A stretch of DNA of 64,000 nt from Klebsormidium nitens (lineage: Eukaryota; Streptophyta; Klebsormidiophyceae; Klebsormidiales; Klebsormidiaceae): positions 186,644-250,643 of the forward strand of contig DF236988.1 of the NCBI GenBank assembly GCA_000708835.1. The letters run 5' to 3'. The position numbers and the translations under genes are program-made. Shown here in pieces: positions 11,286 through 23,141 of this stretch. Position 1 is the stretch's first letter. The number at the start of each line of letters is the position of its first letter. The notes under the pieces were generated by a model. It made no database searches. It was not told where the DNA came from and was given only the letters and a program-made list of their open reading frames with translations.

Positions 11286-14200
11286 TTACGACACACCTTT
11301 CACGGTCATGTGCCTGCTAGACGATGCCCGCGACAACATCCCCGCCTTTGCCGCCGCTTGCGGGGCAAGCTTGGCTCTAAATTGCTTTTCGAGGTGCTGG
11401 TATTCAGCTTCTTGTTTTTGGGCCGCCGTCGGGCCTTTGTCCGCACCAGGCGGCTCCGCCGGAGCCGTCGAGGCGCTCTCCTTCTCCTGTGGGCACGACG
11501 CACACCAACTTTCGCATCGCGGCAAATCGTTGAGAATGTCCTTTTGACTGGGGAGATAACCCGGGCTTTCAGAACAAGTCGCAACGGACAGCCGAAGGAA
11601 GAAACTTCGCACCACGTTCAGTGAAAGTCATACTCTTCGTCCCCCGCGAGCGGCCCGCCACGGAAGTTGCAAGCCGCTTTATTGGATTCAGAAGGATACG
11701 TAAAGTGCAGAACATAGCCCTCGAGACCACTCCCGCAGGTCCGGAGTTGTCACGAAGAAGACAAATCGACGTTGATTCCAATCAAGTCCTCAACCAACCG
11801 TTGCTATCGCGAGTACATTCCTTGCAAGCAAGTGGTAAGTCGAACGTTCTTTGCTGCATCGCACCCCCTCAGCGGTTGAGCAAGGGGCGAGCTCACCTTG
11901 AGTTCCGCCGCCTCGATCAGCGCCTGCCGCTGCTTCACCTCCGCCGTCCGATCCTTCTCCCGCTTCGAGATGTACTCCACGCATGCGTTTTCCCGGTCCA
12001 GGAAGTTTCTCATGCTTTGCTTCTGCATCATGGAAACGGAATGGTTCGCACGACGTCCAGATAAAGGTGGATACTGGCTAAAACAGCTCGTGTCTAGTTC
12101 CCCACCGTGGCTGCTTCGTCGAGAAACGGCGAGGGTCCCCTCAGTACGTCTTACGTCGATGGCCACATACATGGCGGACAACCAGCCACCTTTATTCCCC
12201 GACTGTCTCTATTCTGCAACGTTCGTGGGTCAAATCGAGGGCCGATTGAAGATTAGGTTCAACCCTAAAGGAGCGAACAAAAGCATGATGCGGAACAAGC
12301 AGCGTGGAACAAAACCACCCGAATCATCCGCAGAGTCGTTCCAAACCAAGAACCATGTCTGATGAATGACCGTGGTAAAGCATACGAAGAATGTGTTCAT
12401 GAACATCAGAGTGTCATGAAAATCACGGAATCAGTGCGAGAAACGAGTACACCGCAAAAGGTTCAAGAGGATCCACTCGCCTTCTTGTGCAGCGGCCGCC
12501 GCAGGAACGTCCGCACTGGTCGCGTGTGCAAAAAGCTCAAAAACCAGGAAGCTTCCTTGAAACGAGTTCAAGGGCCAGAGAATTCGACGTTTAGAAAGAA
12601 AGAGAAACACAGAGACACTCGCCTCCTTATGCAGCGGCCGGCGCAGGCTGCGCGGGATCTCCACAATTTTCGCGTATGCAAAACGCTCCAGAAAACCAAG
12701 AGGCTTCCCTGAAACACTGTTTATAATCAGCTGTTTTTGCCCTGAGACGCTGCTTAAAGTCAAAGTATTGGGAAGCCTGCGTGAGATGAAGAGATGCAAA
12801 GCGACTCGCCTCCTTATGCAGCGGCCGGCGCAGGCTGCGCGGGATCTCCACAATGTTCGCGTATGCAAAATGCTCCAGAAAACCAAGAGGCTTCCCTGAA
12901 ACACTGCTTATAATCAGCTGTTTTGCCCGGAAACACTGCTTAAAGTCAAAGTATTGGGAAGTCTGCGTGAGATGAAGAGATACGGAGCCACTCGCCTCCT
13001 TATGCAGCGGCCGGCGCAGGCTGCGCAGAATGTCCAAATTGCAAAACATCGAAGAAATAAAGACTTTCTAGAAATTCTTCTTAAAACACCGAGGTCTGAT
13101 CCCTGTAAAGTCTAGAGCCGCTTGCCTCCTTGTGCAGCGGCCGGCGCAGGCTGCGCGGGATCTCCATGATGTGCAGGATACCCTGCGCGTCGCCCACGCC
13201 CAGCAGCTGCGGCGACGCCTGGTTCCAAAACTCGAGGCACGTGACCGCGGCCGCGCTCGCGGGGACCACCATGAACGGCTCGTTGCTGCGGTCCAGAAAG
13301 TCCCACACCTGGATGCTGCCGTCCTGTAACCGAGGGTTAAACAAGAGTTAGGTGAGGGTTAATAACAGTTGAAAAACGCGACGGGGGCCGCACTCGCGGA
13401 GACGAGGACGGCTCGTTGCTGCGGTCCAAAAAGTCCCAAACCTGGACGCTGCCGTCCTGTAACGGAGGTTTGAGCTGCGTTAGTTGAGGGTTATCAAAAG
13501 GTCAGATGCGATTGGAGAGTGCTTTGGTTGAGAGTTATTGTAAGATTGAGGACGATGAGGGCCGCTCGCGGGGACCACCATAAGAAAGCTTGTTGGGCGG
13601 TCTAGGAAGTCCCAAACCTGGATGTTGCCGTCCTGAAACCGAGGATTTAGGAGGGTTAGTTGAGGGTTCGTAAAAGTTCGAGTGGGATCAGGGGCCGCAC
13701 TTGCGGGGAACACCATGAACGGCTCGTTGCTGCGGTCCAAGAAGTCCCACACCTAGATGCTGCCGTCCTGTGATTGAAAGCCAGGCGAGGCGTAGGTGTG
13801 GATTATCACATATCGAGGCACGGGTCCGGGGCCCTGCTCGCGGGAAACCATCACGAACGGCTAGCGGAGGTTTAAGTGGGCTGATTGGGGGGTTTCAAAG
13901 ATTGAATGCGAATGATACGTGTTGATGTAGGTTAGCGGAGGATCTGATTGAGGTCATGTAGAGAAGTAGGGTCGAGAGAATTCCACCACCTGGATGCTGC
14001 CGCCCCTAACGAGGGAAATAAGGACGTGAACGCGCGTTGAAAGTTCCGTTTCACCTGGTCAATTATCATGGGAGCTAACAACCTAAACTCCATGAAACTA
14101 TCGAACATCCTTTCCGCGGAAACATCTGATGTGGATCATGAATAGTAGCTTCTGAAACGTAGGACCCATAACTAGAATGTCGTAACTTTTTCGTAACTTT

Positions 14201-17200
14201 GCTCACCTGCAGCCCCAGGTAGATGACGGCCGGCCGCGAGGGGCTCCAGAGCGCGCACGTGATGTACGCGTCCGCGCACGGCGACTCGAAGATCGGGCGC
14301 GCGCTGCCCTCGCGCCACAGCTTGAACGTCCAGTCGCCCACCGTCATGATGACGTCATCGAACGCGGGCGAGCGCTGCAGCGCGCGCACGTGCCCGCAGT
14401 GCGCGTCGGCCGACGCACGCACGTAGTTGGGCGCCTCGCCGTGCTCCGGGGGGACCAGGGGGGACAGGTCCGCGAACACGACTTGGCCGTCCTGCGGGTT
14501 AAGCGGAATAGCTGAAATAAGGGTTGAGGACCAGTCGACAAGATTTATAAGCGGGTCGAAGATGGCTTAAGCAGGTTCAGGACCAGTCGATAAGGGTTTT
14601 GAAGGGATTGAAGATGGATGTAAGAGCGGGTTAGAAGGTCTTCTTGAACCGACCAAGTGTGATATATCCTTTGGGTCGTCGAAATGAATCTCAAAGGCTG
14701 CGACTACATGTAGCAAGGCAGGCGACTGTGAATCTCACAGCGGTCGACTTGTGTTCGCCACGAACCCACGGTCTGCACTTTCGGAGGGGTGTTATTGGAC
14801 ACCGACGAATTGGGGCAGCTATTTACTGTGGCCGCCCAGACACTACTGTTCTGTCTTCAGCTTTCATGGACAGTGCAAATAACCACTTTCCGCAGCTTTA
14901 GTACATTTTGGAACGGCGGAAACTCCTCGGTCTTGAAGCCGCCGTAGCATAAGATCCGAGCCTGGTTGATCCGGAGAAAGATAAAAAACACGGTCTACAA
15001 GCCGATATTGAAGCACCGTTGGGCCTCTTGTAGAATTAGTGCGAATGTACTTAGGTTTTAAATTGTCAAGAAATGGTGGTAGGCACAAGTCCACGCGAAT
15101 TGGGCGCTAACAGCTGTAAAATATCCCCTGCACACCGCCTCATGCCTTTGAAACGCACGACCTGTAAGAGAAGCATCCACAGCCGGTCCCTCACCTCCGC
15201 CCCACAGACAAATTGCGTGCTCCCCGACGCCAGCCGCGACAGCTCGACCCGCACGCCCCCCAGTTGCCCGGACCCCTCCACCCGGTTCATCCGGATCTCG
15301 AACACCGGGCTCCACGTCCACTCTTCTACTGCTGGGGCCGCTGGACCCCGGGGGGCCGTCGCGGTCGCCTTTGGGGGAGTGCTTCGGCGGTCCGGCTTTA
15401 TTCGGACGTCCCAAAAGAGCAGCTGCAGGGGAAAGAGTAATGTATCAGCTCATGTGAAGAACGAGAAACTGGGACGGGCAGCGGGAGGGCCTGAGGAGCT
15501 TCGGGGGAATGGGACTGAGTGGTGAGATGCACAGGAAGAATTTTCAGCCGCTTCCGGTTGTTAAACGGCGAGAATGATAGCTGCTTTTGTCGAAAATCTT
15601 CGGATACTGACAAAAGTAACTTCAGACGTGCGTTAAGATCGCTTCCGGTCCAGTAACTTTTTCCAAAAGCCTCTGGAAGGTCTCTGAGATAGACACGATC
15701 GAAGGAAAGGAGACACAGTCGGATTAGGAGAATGAATGCAAGCGACAGAACCACGGATACGAAAGCAAACCGGATTATCGTTCAGTGCGAGGTTGCCTTT
15801 AACTTTCTCGTAGCAATAGACTTAGTTCGCAGAGCACCATTTGACGTGCTAACCGAGCTCGACAAATACGACCAAGCCGTTCGCCGCTGCTTGGAGAGAT
15901 GAAGCAGGCAGCTCATAGAGAATGCCAGAGCAGTGGAACTTGCCAATCTCTGAAATCCGACCTCGCGTTCTGGCCGCAGAAGCGAATGCTCCTCATCGGC
16001 CCCACATCGCCTCAAACGGGCAATTTCGATCCACGTTCTGTAAGCTTGGTTCTCCATAAAGTCGGCCAATCCAAACAAAAAGGTTCGGTTCTAACCCGGC
16101 CGTCTGGCGCTATCGTTCCAAACACGTTCGTCTCCCCGGCCTTGTTCACCGACACTTTTCCCCGGGCGTCCACTTCGGTGTGCCCGGGGAGCCAGTGTAA
16201 ATCGGCGACCGGCAGCGCGTGGCTCGCGTCCAGGCTGCTCAGCATTAAATGCTTCACGACCGGCACGTGCGAGCCGTCGCGCTCCGCGCGGTCCTCGTCG
16301 TCGCCCCCGCGCTTCTCCTTGCGGAACACCTGCTCCTGGATCGACGCCGTGTCCCACGCGATCACCTGCGCGCACGCGCATGTTTTTACGCTATTGGAAT
16401 TCTGGTACTGAGGTTCGAAAGTTGTGTGAACTGGATGAAGTTGAGAGGCGTCTGGAGAAAATGAAGTTTCTAAAAATTGGGAATCGGTAGGCTCTGCTTG
16501 TCGCGAACATGAGAAATTTGTGACCGCTGGTGATGCAATCCCAAGGAACGTCGTCGTGTGTCTCTCCTCATCGTAACTCTCCTTAACGAGAGGAACTGAT
16601 TCCGGCCTTACGAAAATGCAGAGTCGGCGATCCAGATTGAGATTTTGAAGCGCCGGGCGGACTGCTTCTGCCCTCACCTGACCGTTATAGCAGCCGCCGG
16701 CGATGAGGTCCGGCTTGGAGGGGTTGAAGCGGAAGGTGAGGACGTCCGAGGGAGACTCTAGGACAAACTGCAAACACACAGACGGCGTTTTGGAGGGTCT
16801 CAAAAGCTGGGGTTAGTTTCTGAAAGGAATGTTTCGAAGGACCTGCAGGCCTTTCAGATAAGTGAGAAGCGGAAGGGACAAGTTTAAGAATCTGGAGACA
16901 CAGGAGCAACCAGGAGACCGCTGGAGTCGGTGGAGAGTGCAACTGAAAAGTCGGAAGATGTTTCGCAGGCCTAGTTCGCTTCTTTGCTTGACCAGCTGAT
17001 ACAGATCGCGTTGAGTCGCCTCAAGGAAGATAAGCTTCGGCTAACGGTTATTGTAGCTCTGATGCTTCGACAAGGGTCTCAGACACAATGACTGTTCAAT
17101 AATTGAAACTCAGAAGTATCATCGTTCAGACAGGTGAAACCTACCTCAGCAATTAGGCATCATCTGCTGAACAGATTCGGTAGGATCTTGCGTAACGTCA

Positions 17201-20200
17201 GAACGGATCAAAACAATCCTATCTACGGCGCCAGCGGGTGCGGTGCACCGCCGCAGGACTTACCAGAAAATTTGCTCTCACTGTCTGGGGTCACTTTGAA
17301 GCAAAAGTTTGATATAGGGCGTCGTGAGGCTTCGTAAACAACTCTGCTGCGTCAGTGGAGCAGTTTCTCCTACCTGGGGGTGGATGGGGTCGGTGAAGTT
17401 CCAGACGAGGACCGCTGACGTGTGCACGCGCCCGGAGGTTTCGACGCGCTCTGCGAAGGAGGCGGGCTCCGCGGCCGCGACCGCGATGACGCCCTTGCGG
17501 TTGGGCAGCCAGTCAATAGCAGATACGACGCGACCTTTGTTGTACACGAGGTCCGTGAACGACTGGTACTCCTGCAAAGGAACGTGCAAATCCAAGTCAA
17601 AATCTGCTTTGCCTTCTTGCTAATCACTTCTGTGCGCAGCGAATGATCCGCCCCTGCTGGAGACGAGATCCGTGAAATGACCATACTCCTGAGAGACGAG
17701 AGGGGTTTGCGGTTGGTGCTTGTCGTGATTCCTCGCGCTTTCAACTTCCTGTGCAGACGTGCGGATTTTGTTCTCTATGCGAACTTGCAGCGGGCGTCTT
17801 GCCAGGATTGCCCTCAAGTGCTGGATCTATAGGAAGAGCAATCTGATGGCGGTGAACGAGATGCAGACTCGCGGAGATGAAACATTTGTAGCCGTGTGGG
17901 CCCGCTGGCAATCCTCGCCCCTCGGTAAAAGTACTTAAGTAATTGGCAACTTCGGACAACTTCTAAAGATTGCACGAAACCATCGCTCATGCGGTTGCTC
18001 ATGTTTCCTTTAATGCCTCCTCTTGGATGCCCGCCTGTACTTCTTAAGCTTAGCTTTCGCTACACTCTCCGTCAAGCCTGACGCCACGACTCCTCTTTCT
18101 TGTCCCCCTGTTGCTCTCTTAACTTACAAACCCTCTGTCACGCCGGTTGGTAAGATGTATAGGGTTAACACCGCAACTCTCCACGCATATCTTAACTTCC
18201 TGGATGCTCCCCCTCACCGTCATTGCACAATTGCTTTCGCTATCCTGCGCTCTTCTCTTGACTACGCAACTTATCTCGAGATCTGTTTTTTTGACGCTCG
18301 CTCCTGATCCTGCACCTCATCCAAGATATCTCTGCTGCTCGTGCTACCGACTGCTCCCTCTTGCTTCAGTCAACGAATCACAACCCTTAAACAAACACCT
18401 CTCTTCCTAACACACCCCTCCACCTCCTCATCATGATAGAGTTGTTGCACGGTGACGCTGCCTTGCCTCTGTGACGCCCAACCAAGACAAACGTCAGATC
18501 ACCTTCTTATAACACTTCTCGTACCTGCCCCCTTCACCGCGCGTCAGCAAAGACCATTCCTGCTCACCGTGATGGCACTGTTGCTCTTGCTGCTGCCCGC
18601 CCCCCCCTCGTCGTCCGCCAGGTTCGCAAACTCGTCCTCAAAGATGTCCAGCACCTCGTTCTGCTGCAGCGCCAGCTCGTACCGCGGCGTCACCGCCCCC
18701 AGAAAGTCGCGCATCGCGCCGCTGCCCGCCAGCCGCTGCTTCGCCACCGAGTCCAGGTCGTGCGGCGCGTACTGCACCGCGCGGTTCTGCAGCCGGACCC
18801 TGTGGAAAAAGGGAGATGACGTCAGCGCAGGGTTTCGGAAGGGGTGCGACGTATCTAGCCACGCTTCAGTCTGCACCACATCCGACAGCCGCTGCTTCGC
18901 CACCGCGTCCAGGTCGTGCGGCGCGTACTGCACCGCGAGGTTCTGCAGCCGGACCCTGCGGGAAAAGGAGATGACGTCAGGCGACGTCAGCGAGAGTACT
19001 TCTGCAGGAAGGTGACGTGAGAAGCAAAGCTTTGGTGTGCAGCGCACTCGCCAGTCGCTCCTTCGCCACTGCATCCAGGTAATGTGGCGCATACTGCACC
19101 GCGCGGTTCTGCAGCCGGACCCTGCGAGAGAAAAGGTTGGGTGACGTCAGCAGGACGTCAGGAGCACGGGTGTTTCTGCAGGAAGGTGACGTGATAAGCA
19201 AAGCTTTGGCGTGCAGCACATCCGCCAGCCGCTGCTTCGCCACCGCGTCCAGGTCGTGCGGCGCGAACTGCACCGCGCGCAGTTCTGGAGCCGGACCATG
19301 CGGAAGGAGGTGACGTCAGCAGGATACTTCTGCAGAAAGAACTGCCCCTGCTGGTGGTAACCAAAAGCTTTGGTGTGCAACCGCTGCTTCGCCACCGCGT
19401 CCAACTTGCGGGACGCGCACTGCACCACGCGGTGTTGGAGCCGGAAGTCGAGATATCGTCAGTCCGGGTCTTGGCAAGTGCGGGTTAACTTTCCTATGAG
19501 GGTCATGTGGTAAAAGACGGCCTTATTGCGGGGCTTGTTGCACCGGCTGCATGCGCTTCTGCGGCCCCGATGTGACGGATATGTCCAAGCGTACTTGGTC
19601 ACGTGTTACCAGCCCAGACCTCTCCCAGAGCAATCCACTGGCCCTTGCCAAAAGCCGCCACGTGTCATGTCACCCCCGCCAAACGTGGCCCTCACCTATT
19701 GGTCTGCGCTGCGGCTTCTTGCACGGCGGGGATCGCCTGCGTGCCCTTATCGTGCTCCATGCGCCGTTTGGTAAACGTAGCGTCCTTGTACGGACGGCAC
19801 TCCATGTGGCTCGAGTTCCACAGCTCGTGCGCGTCCTTGTCCGACAGCCGCGCCGGGCGTCCAAATTCTCGCCGTTTCCGTGAGATGAGCATGTCGATCT
19901 GCATCACCGAATGATAGGGACGGTTTGAGATCACACCGGAGGAGTTTTGGGTGGGAGTGTCCAACCCGCTTGAGGAGAAACTGAAACTGAAGGCAACGGA
20001 ATGAGCACAGCAGCTAGTACAGACGGACGAGAGGATGTTGCACTGTTCAAGGCGTTAGGAGAGCCCCCGGTAAATAAACCCGATCAAGGTTGTTGAGCCC
20101 GACTTTTTCAACTCAAACCCGCGATTTTCCTCCCGCAGTTTGTATAATCCAATGGTGGTTAAGCGGGAATCCGAATCGTGTCAAACGCCATAAAGATTCC

Positions 20201-21808
20201 ATGAGTGGTCACAACTTTGTAGCGGTTGAACCATCAAACTGTCCAACCACCAGTCACTTCGAGCTACGGACGTGTCTATCAGAGTTGTTTCCATCACCAA
20301 AAAGAAAGCAGACGCCGCATCCTACCTGGTCCCTGGTTGGTTGCACCGCTTCCTCTGCTATGTCCTGCTCGCTGCCCAGGCTTGTCCATGGCTTGGACAA
20401 GACCTTCTTCTTCTTCTTGCCTGCCTTTTCTTCCTCCAAATTTGCCGCCTCTGCCGCAGCGGCTGCGGCCAACCTTTCAGCCAGCTCCTGTGGAGAGACA
20501 AGGTGCATATTAACAGCAAAGATTGAGACGGTCTCCCTAAAGCGAGTGGTCATACAATGTGCTTGACGAAATCCCTGAGACCGCATGTTCAAAGGTCGAT
20601 CTAACAGCTAAGAAGTCTGGGATGTTCATACCTAGGCTTTCCTTGCAGCTATTAATGGTGTGCCCTGGCTTACCAGTTCCGATTACCAGATACTGCTGTC
20701 CTTCGCAATGCACAAGCACGGTGTTCGACGGTGCGTTGCCTTGTGTTCCTTATCTATGCCTTTTTCAGCTGCCCCACTGAATCTGGTGATTTTGCACAGT
20801 GTCTGAAGCGCTTTTGTGATAGAAAGAAATGGAGAACGAAAAGAAAGGAGGAAGCTGGGGCTCACGTTTTCCAATGCAGCCTTTGTCTCTGCCGTTGTGC
20901 ACACCTCAAAGTTATTGCCATCCCCATATCTGTCATCCCCATTGTATCGGAGAAGGACGCTTTCTCCAACATAATTCTGCATGAAAGATAGAATCAGAAG
21001 AATGTAGTTGCTAGAGGAAGAACCGATTCCACAGCACATCCTTCCATTTCAAAACTGCACTGGATAAGTGCATATTGGTGGTGTCACCTTGAAATGCATT
21101 CTGAGTTGCCCTTATTTTGTCAATTGTACGGAAACTGTTGGTCTGACCAAATGCATATGATGCAGTTCTTCGTTGCCTTCATCGAATGGGGCTTCAGGTA
21201 TCACCACTTTTGCTTTCTGCTTGTTGCCACATGCACTTTTTGTTGAACTTGTGTCTGCATGATTTCCCTCTCCGTGTTCGCCCCTCCTTCATTCAACGAG
21301 AGGTGGTAAAAGATGAGCCAGAGCACATAACTCCCACCTTCAGCTTCTCCCTAATTGGGTGGAAGTCAGAGATCGCGCCCCTGAACTGGATGTCGTCTAG
21401 CAGCACTTTAAGTGGGAGCTCCTTCAGGGCATCCGAGCCTAGTTCTCCCTCCAAACCAATGATCTTCAACGTGGTCCCTGTCAAGAACAAGCTCTCCACT
21501 CCCGCGACCGGCTTTGGTCTCTCCACCAGACTGTCTAGCGACACCCCATTCTCCTGTGACACCCTAGTGGCCCCCTTGGAACCCTTCTCCCGGCTGCTTG
21601 GCCTGCCTTTCCCCAAAGTCGATGGCCGTCTTGACGGCGTCCCGTTGAGCGACTCTCTCAGCCCCGACGCGCGCTTTACCGAACCGTTGCTAGAAGGCCT
21701 GCTCATATTCTTGCTGGATGGCCTGCTTTTCAACTCTGCCGGCCCCTTGCCTGGAGAGCTGGACCGCGCTCCGGTGGCGGCCACAGGCTCTGCCATGGCC
21801 TCAACCAT
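11286..21808 (-). CDS. DNAI3: Axonemal inner-arm (I1/f) dynein intermediate chain, DNAI3/WDR63/IC140 type
   Basis: Thirteen exons, in transcript order: 21808-21338, 20976-20866, 20487-20326, 19898-19696, 18799-18568, 17571-17374, 16767-16678, 16365-16096, 15422-15195, 14491-14207, 13323-13126, 12022-11897, 11486-11286. Phases agree at every junction, giving about 924 residues against about 890 in the human protein. The start is the first ATG (MVEAMAEP). A low-complexity Ser/Arg N-terminus is followed by family marks: KPWTSLGSE, RKRREFGRP, EYQSFTDLV, NFTDPIHPQ, IAGGCYNGQ, ARGKVSV with DGRLLFWDVR across an exon junction, TVGDWTFKLW, GSIQVWDFLDR and HIMEIPRSLRRPLHKE. These WD-type repeats form the beta-propeller; a coiled Glu/Lys-rich tail closes it (QSMRNFLDRENACVEY). 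The protein scaffolds the two-headed inner dynein arm that controls flagellar waveform. All introns are GT-AG except the one after 13126, which starts GCAAGC. Several introns carry exon-edge repeat arrays (separate entries). Confidence 0.93.
12475..13125 (-). repeat. Four tandem copies of the 3' edge of dynein exon 13126-13323 plus its donor and intron
   Basis: The exon's end (coding EIPRSLRRPLHKE, marked on the plus strand by GCAGCGGCCGGCGCAGGCTG) sits at 13134. Copies lie downstream in the intron at 13004, 12818, 12631 and, more diverged, 12489. Spacing is about 186-187 bp for the three best and 130-142 bp for the outer ones. Copies keep the exon edge and a GC-type donor (GAG then GCGAGT) followed by shared intron sequence. 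Confidence 0.92.
13324..14015 (-). repeat. Four to five decayed copies of the 5' edge of dynein exon 13126-13323
   Basis: The upstream intron repeats the acceptor and the start of the exon (coding DGSIQVWDFLDRSNEPFMV). The clearest marker is the plus-strand string ACCTGGATGCTGCCGTCCTG. It occurs in the exon near 13305 and, with changes, near 13441, 13609, 13751 and 13988; another fragment of the AACGGCTCGTTGCTG side lies near 13837. Several copies carry stops or lost acceptors, so they are pseudo-exon fragments. Confidence 0.88.
17640..17700 (-). repeat. Single diverged copy of the 5' edge of dynein exon 17374-17571
   Basis: On the minus strand this reads as an acceptor followed by EYGHFTDLVSSRGG, mirroring the start of the neighbouring real exon, EYQSFTDLVYNKGR. 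It lies about 70 bp upstream of that exon and does not continue in frame. Confidence 0.75.
18880..19445 (-). repeat. Four tandem copies of the 5' edge of dynein exon 18568-18799
   Basis: The exon starts VRLQNRAVQYAPHDLD. Upstream in the intron (higher coordinates) the acceptor and first 70-80 coding bases recur, ending near 18957, 19123, 19299 and 19442, spaced about 150-175 bp. Copies read VRLQNLAVQYAPHDLDAVAK, VRLQNRAVQYAPHYLDAVAK, QFAPHDLDAVAKQRL and a shorter relic. Each then runs into shared intron sequence instead of the rest of the exon. Confidence 0.93.
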
Positions 21809-23141
21809 TGCTTACTCTCTTGGGGCCCAGTTACCGGCAGACAATTCGAGTTCTCCCTTTTGTTGTCGGTGCTCGTATTTTCTTCAAATAGATCATTCTT
21901 GCGGAGGTTTCTTAGATCCGATTCCTAGCAGCTGCGAACAAAATTTACCAACTTGAATTGGTCATGAAGCTGATAGGCAGCTCGGACACTGTTTGCCTTG
22001 TAACTTGGCTCTTGTAAGCTTTCTCGTTTGTGCAAATTAGAGCTCAGACGGCCTCTTAAGCTGCTTCTGCTGTACCATAATTTGTGGAAAATTGTTGGAA
22101 CTCCTGAACAGAGCCGCAGTAGTTCCGATTGCCCTTCTAACGAAAGAGCCACAGTGCACATGGACGGTAAGCTAGAAGGTTCCAAAATACAATACTGACG
22201 CTGTGGTTTTGACGATTCTGAGATGCAGCACCCCTGACCACCAGAATGCGCGTTAATCAGTAACCGAGCTTCAGAATGTTCTCCACTGTCCAAGTACTGG
22301 CCTTGCTGATACGTTCAAGGGAAGAGAATCAGTCGTCAGCTAGGTTCTTCTACCACCCGCCGCCGCAGATGGAGAGAACATGCGCTGATTTGTCTCCCTT
22401 TTTCCTTGTTAACCACCTGCAGTAATATTCTACTCGGATGCTACTCTTCTCCGTGCCATGCTGCACTGGTTACATATCTTACTACAAACGGTGGACAGCC
22501 ATTTAAGAGCTTTTCGAAACTCGCGGGCGCCATGATGCTTGATGGACACAGACCGCGACGACTTCTTGGGCTGGAAAAGCAATGATCACCACTTGATCAC
22601 CAAAGCTAGCTCGGCGGAGGCCCAGAGACTTTCTTCACAGAATACCGTACGTAGCTATCACTGTACCAGTGCATCAGGCCCATCTATGTAAGCACGGCCC
22701 GCTCTGAGCCTCTGAAGCTAAGCTCAGGCCAGGAAAGAAGAGAACAGCTCATGCACTGGTTGTTGAGTGCATGTGCCTCCAACCAACTTCTTTCCACCAT
22801 AGTGCCTGCTCGCGCACGACAGATCGAGCGGTCCCGTACGTCGATTGCCATAGTCTACGGCTCGATGGCGCCTATCCAAATATCACATGTGAGAATCTCA
22901 GATTCCGGTGCTGACGTCATGCACCTGAGGCGCAGCTCAGCATCATGCATGCGATATCTAGCTTGCGCTGATCATTCTTCCGCAAACGAAGCTGCACCTT
23001 GAGGCTTGATCGTTGTTCACCTTCCTTGAAGTTGAGCTGATTGTATCGCCATCATTTGGCGAAAGCCTTGAAGAATTGGCTTTTATCAGGAGCGTAGAAG
23101 CCGGCGCAAAGCAGAGACGCCGTTCCCTTCATCATTTCACA
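21809..23141. promoter_or_regulatory. Divergent intergenic region between dynein chain and phosphoglycerate mutase
   Basis: This 1.3-kb gap separates two head-to-head starts, so it must contain both promoters and 5' UTRs. I do not recognise a TATA box or a binding motif that would stand up. No coding exon or repeat is evident. The call is positional only. Confidence 0.45.

Noticed and set aside
12475-14015. Direct-repeat arrays considered as CRISPR or satellite
   Set aside because: Units are 130-190 bp, diverged, contain exon edges and splice sites, and lie in introns of a eukaryotic gene. There are no short identical repeats with unique spacers.
15162-15194. Extension of the dynein exon to a donor at 15161
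   Set aside because: The stronger GTGAGG donor at 15194 gives the conserved join of FVCGAE with DGQVVFADL; the extension adds an unconserved stretch.
18880-19445. Copies of the dynein exon as mutually exclusive exons
   Set aside because: Each copy lacks the second half of the exon and its donor, and intron sequence follows directly. Full alternative exons are not present.
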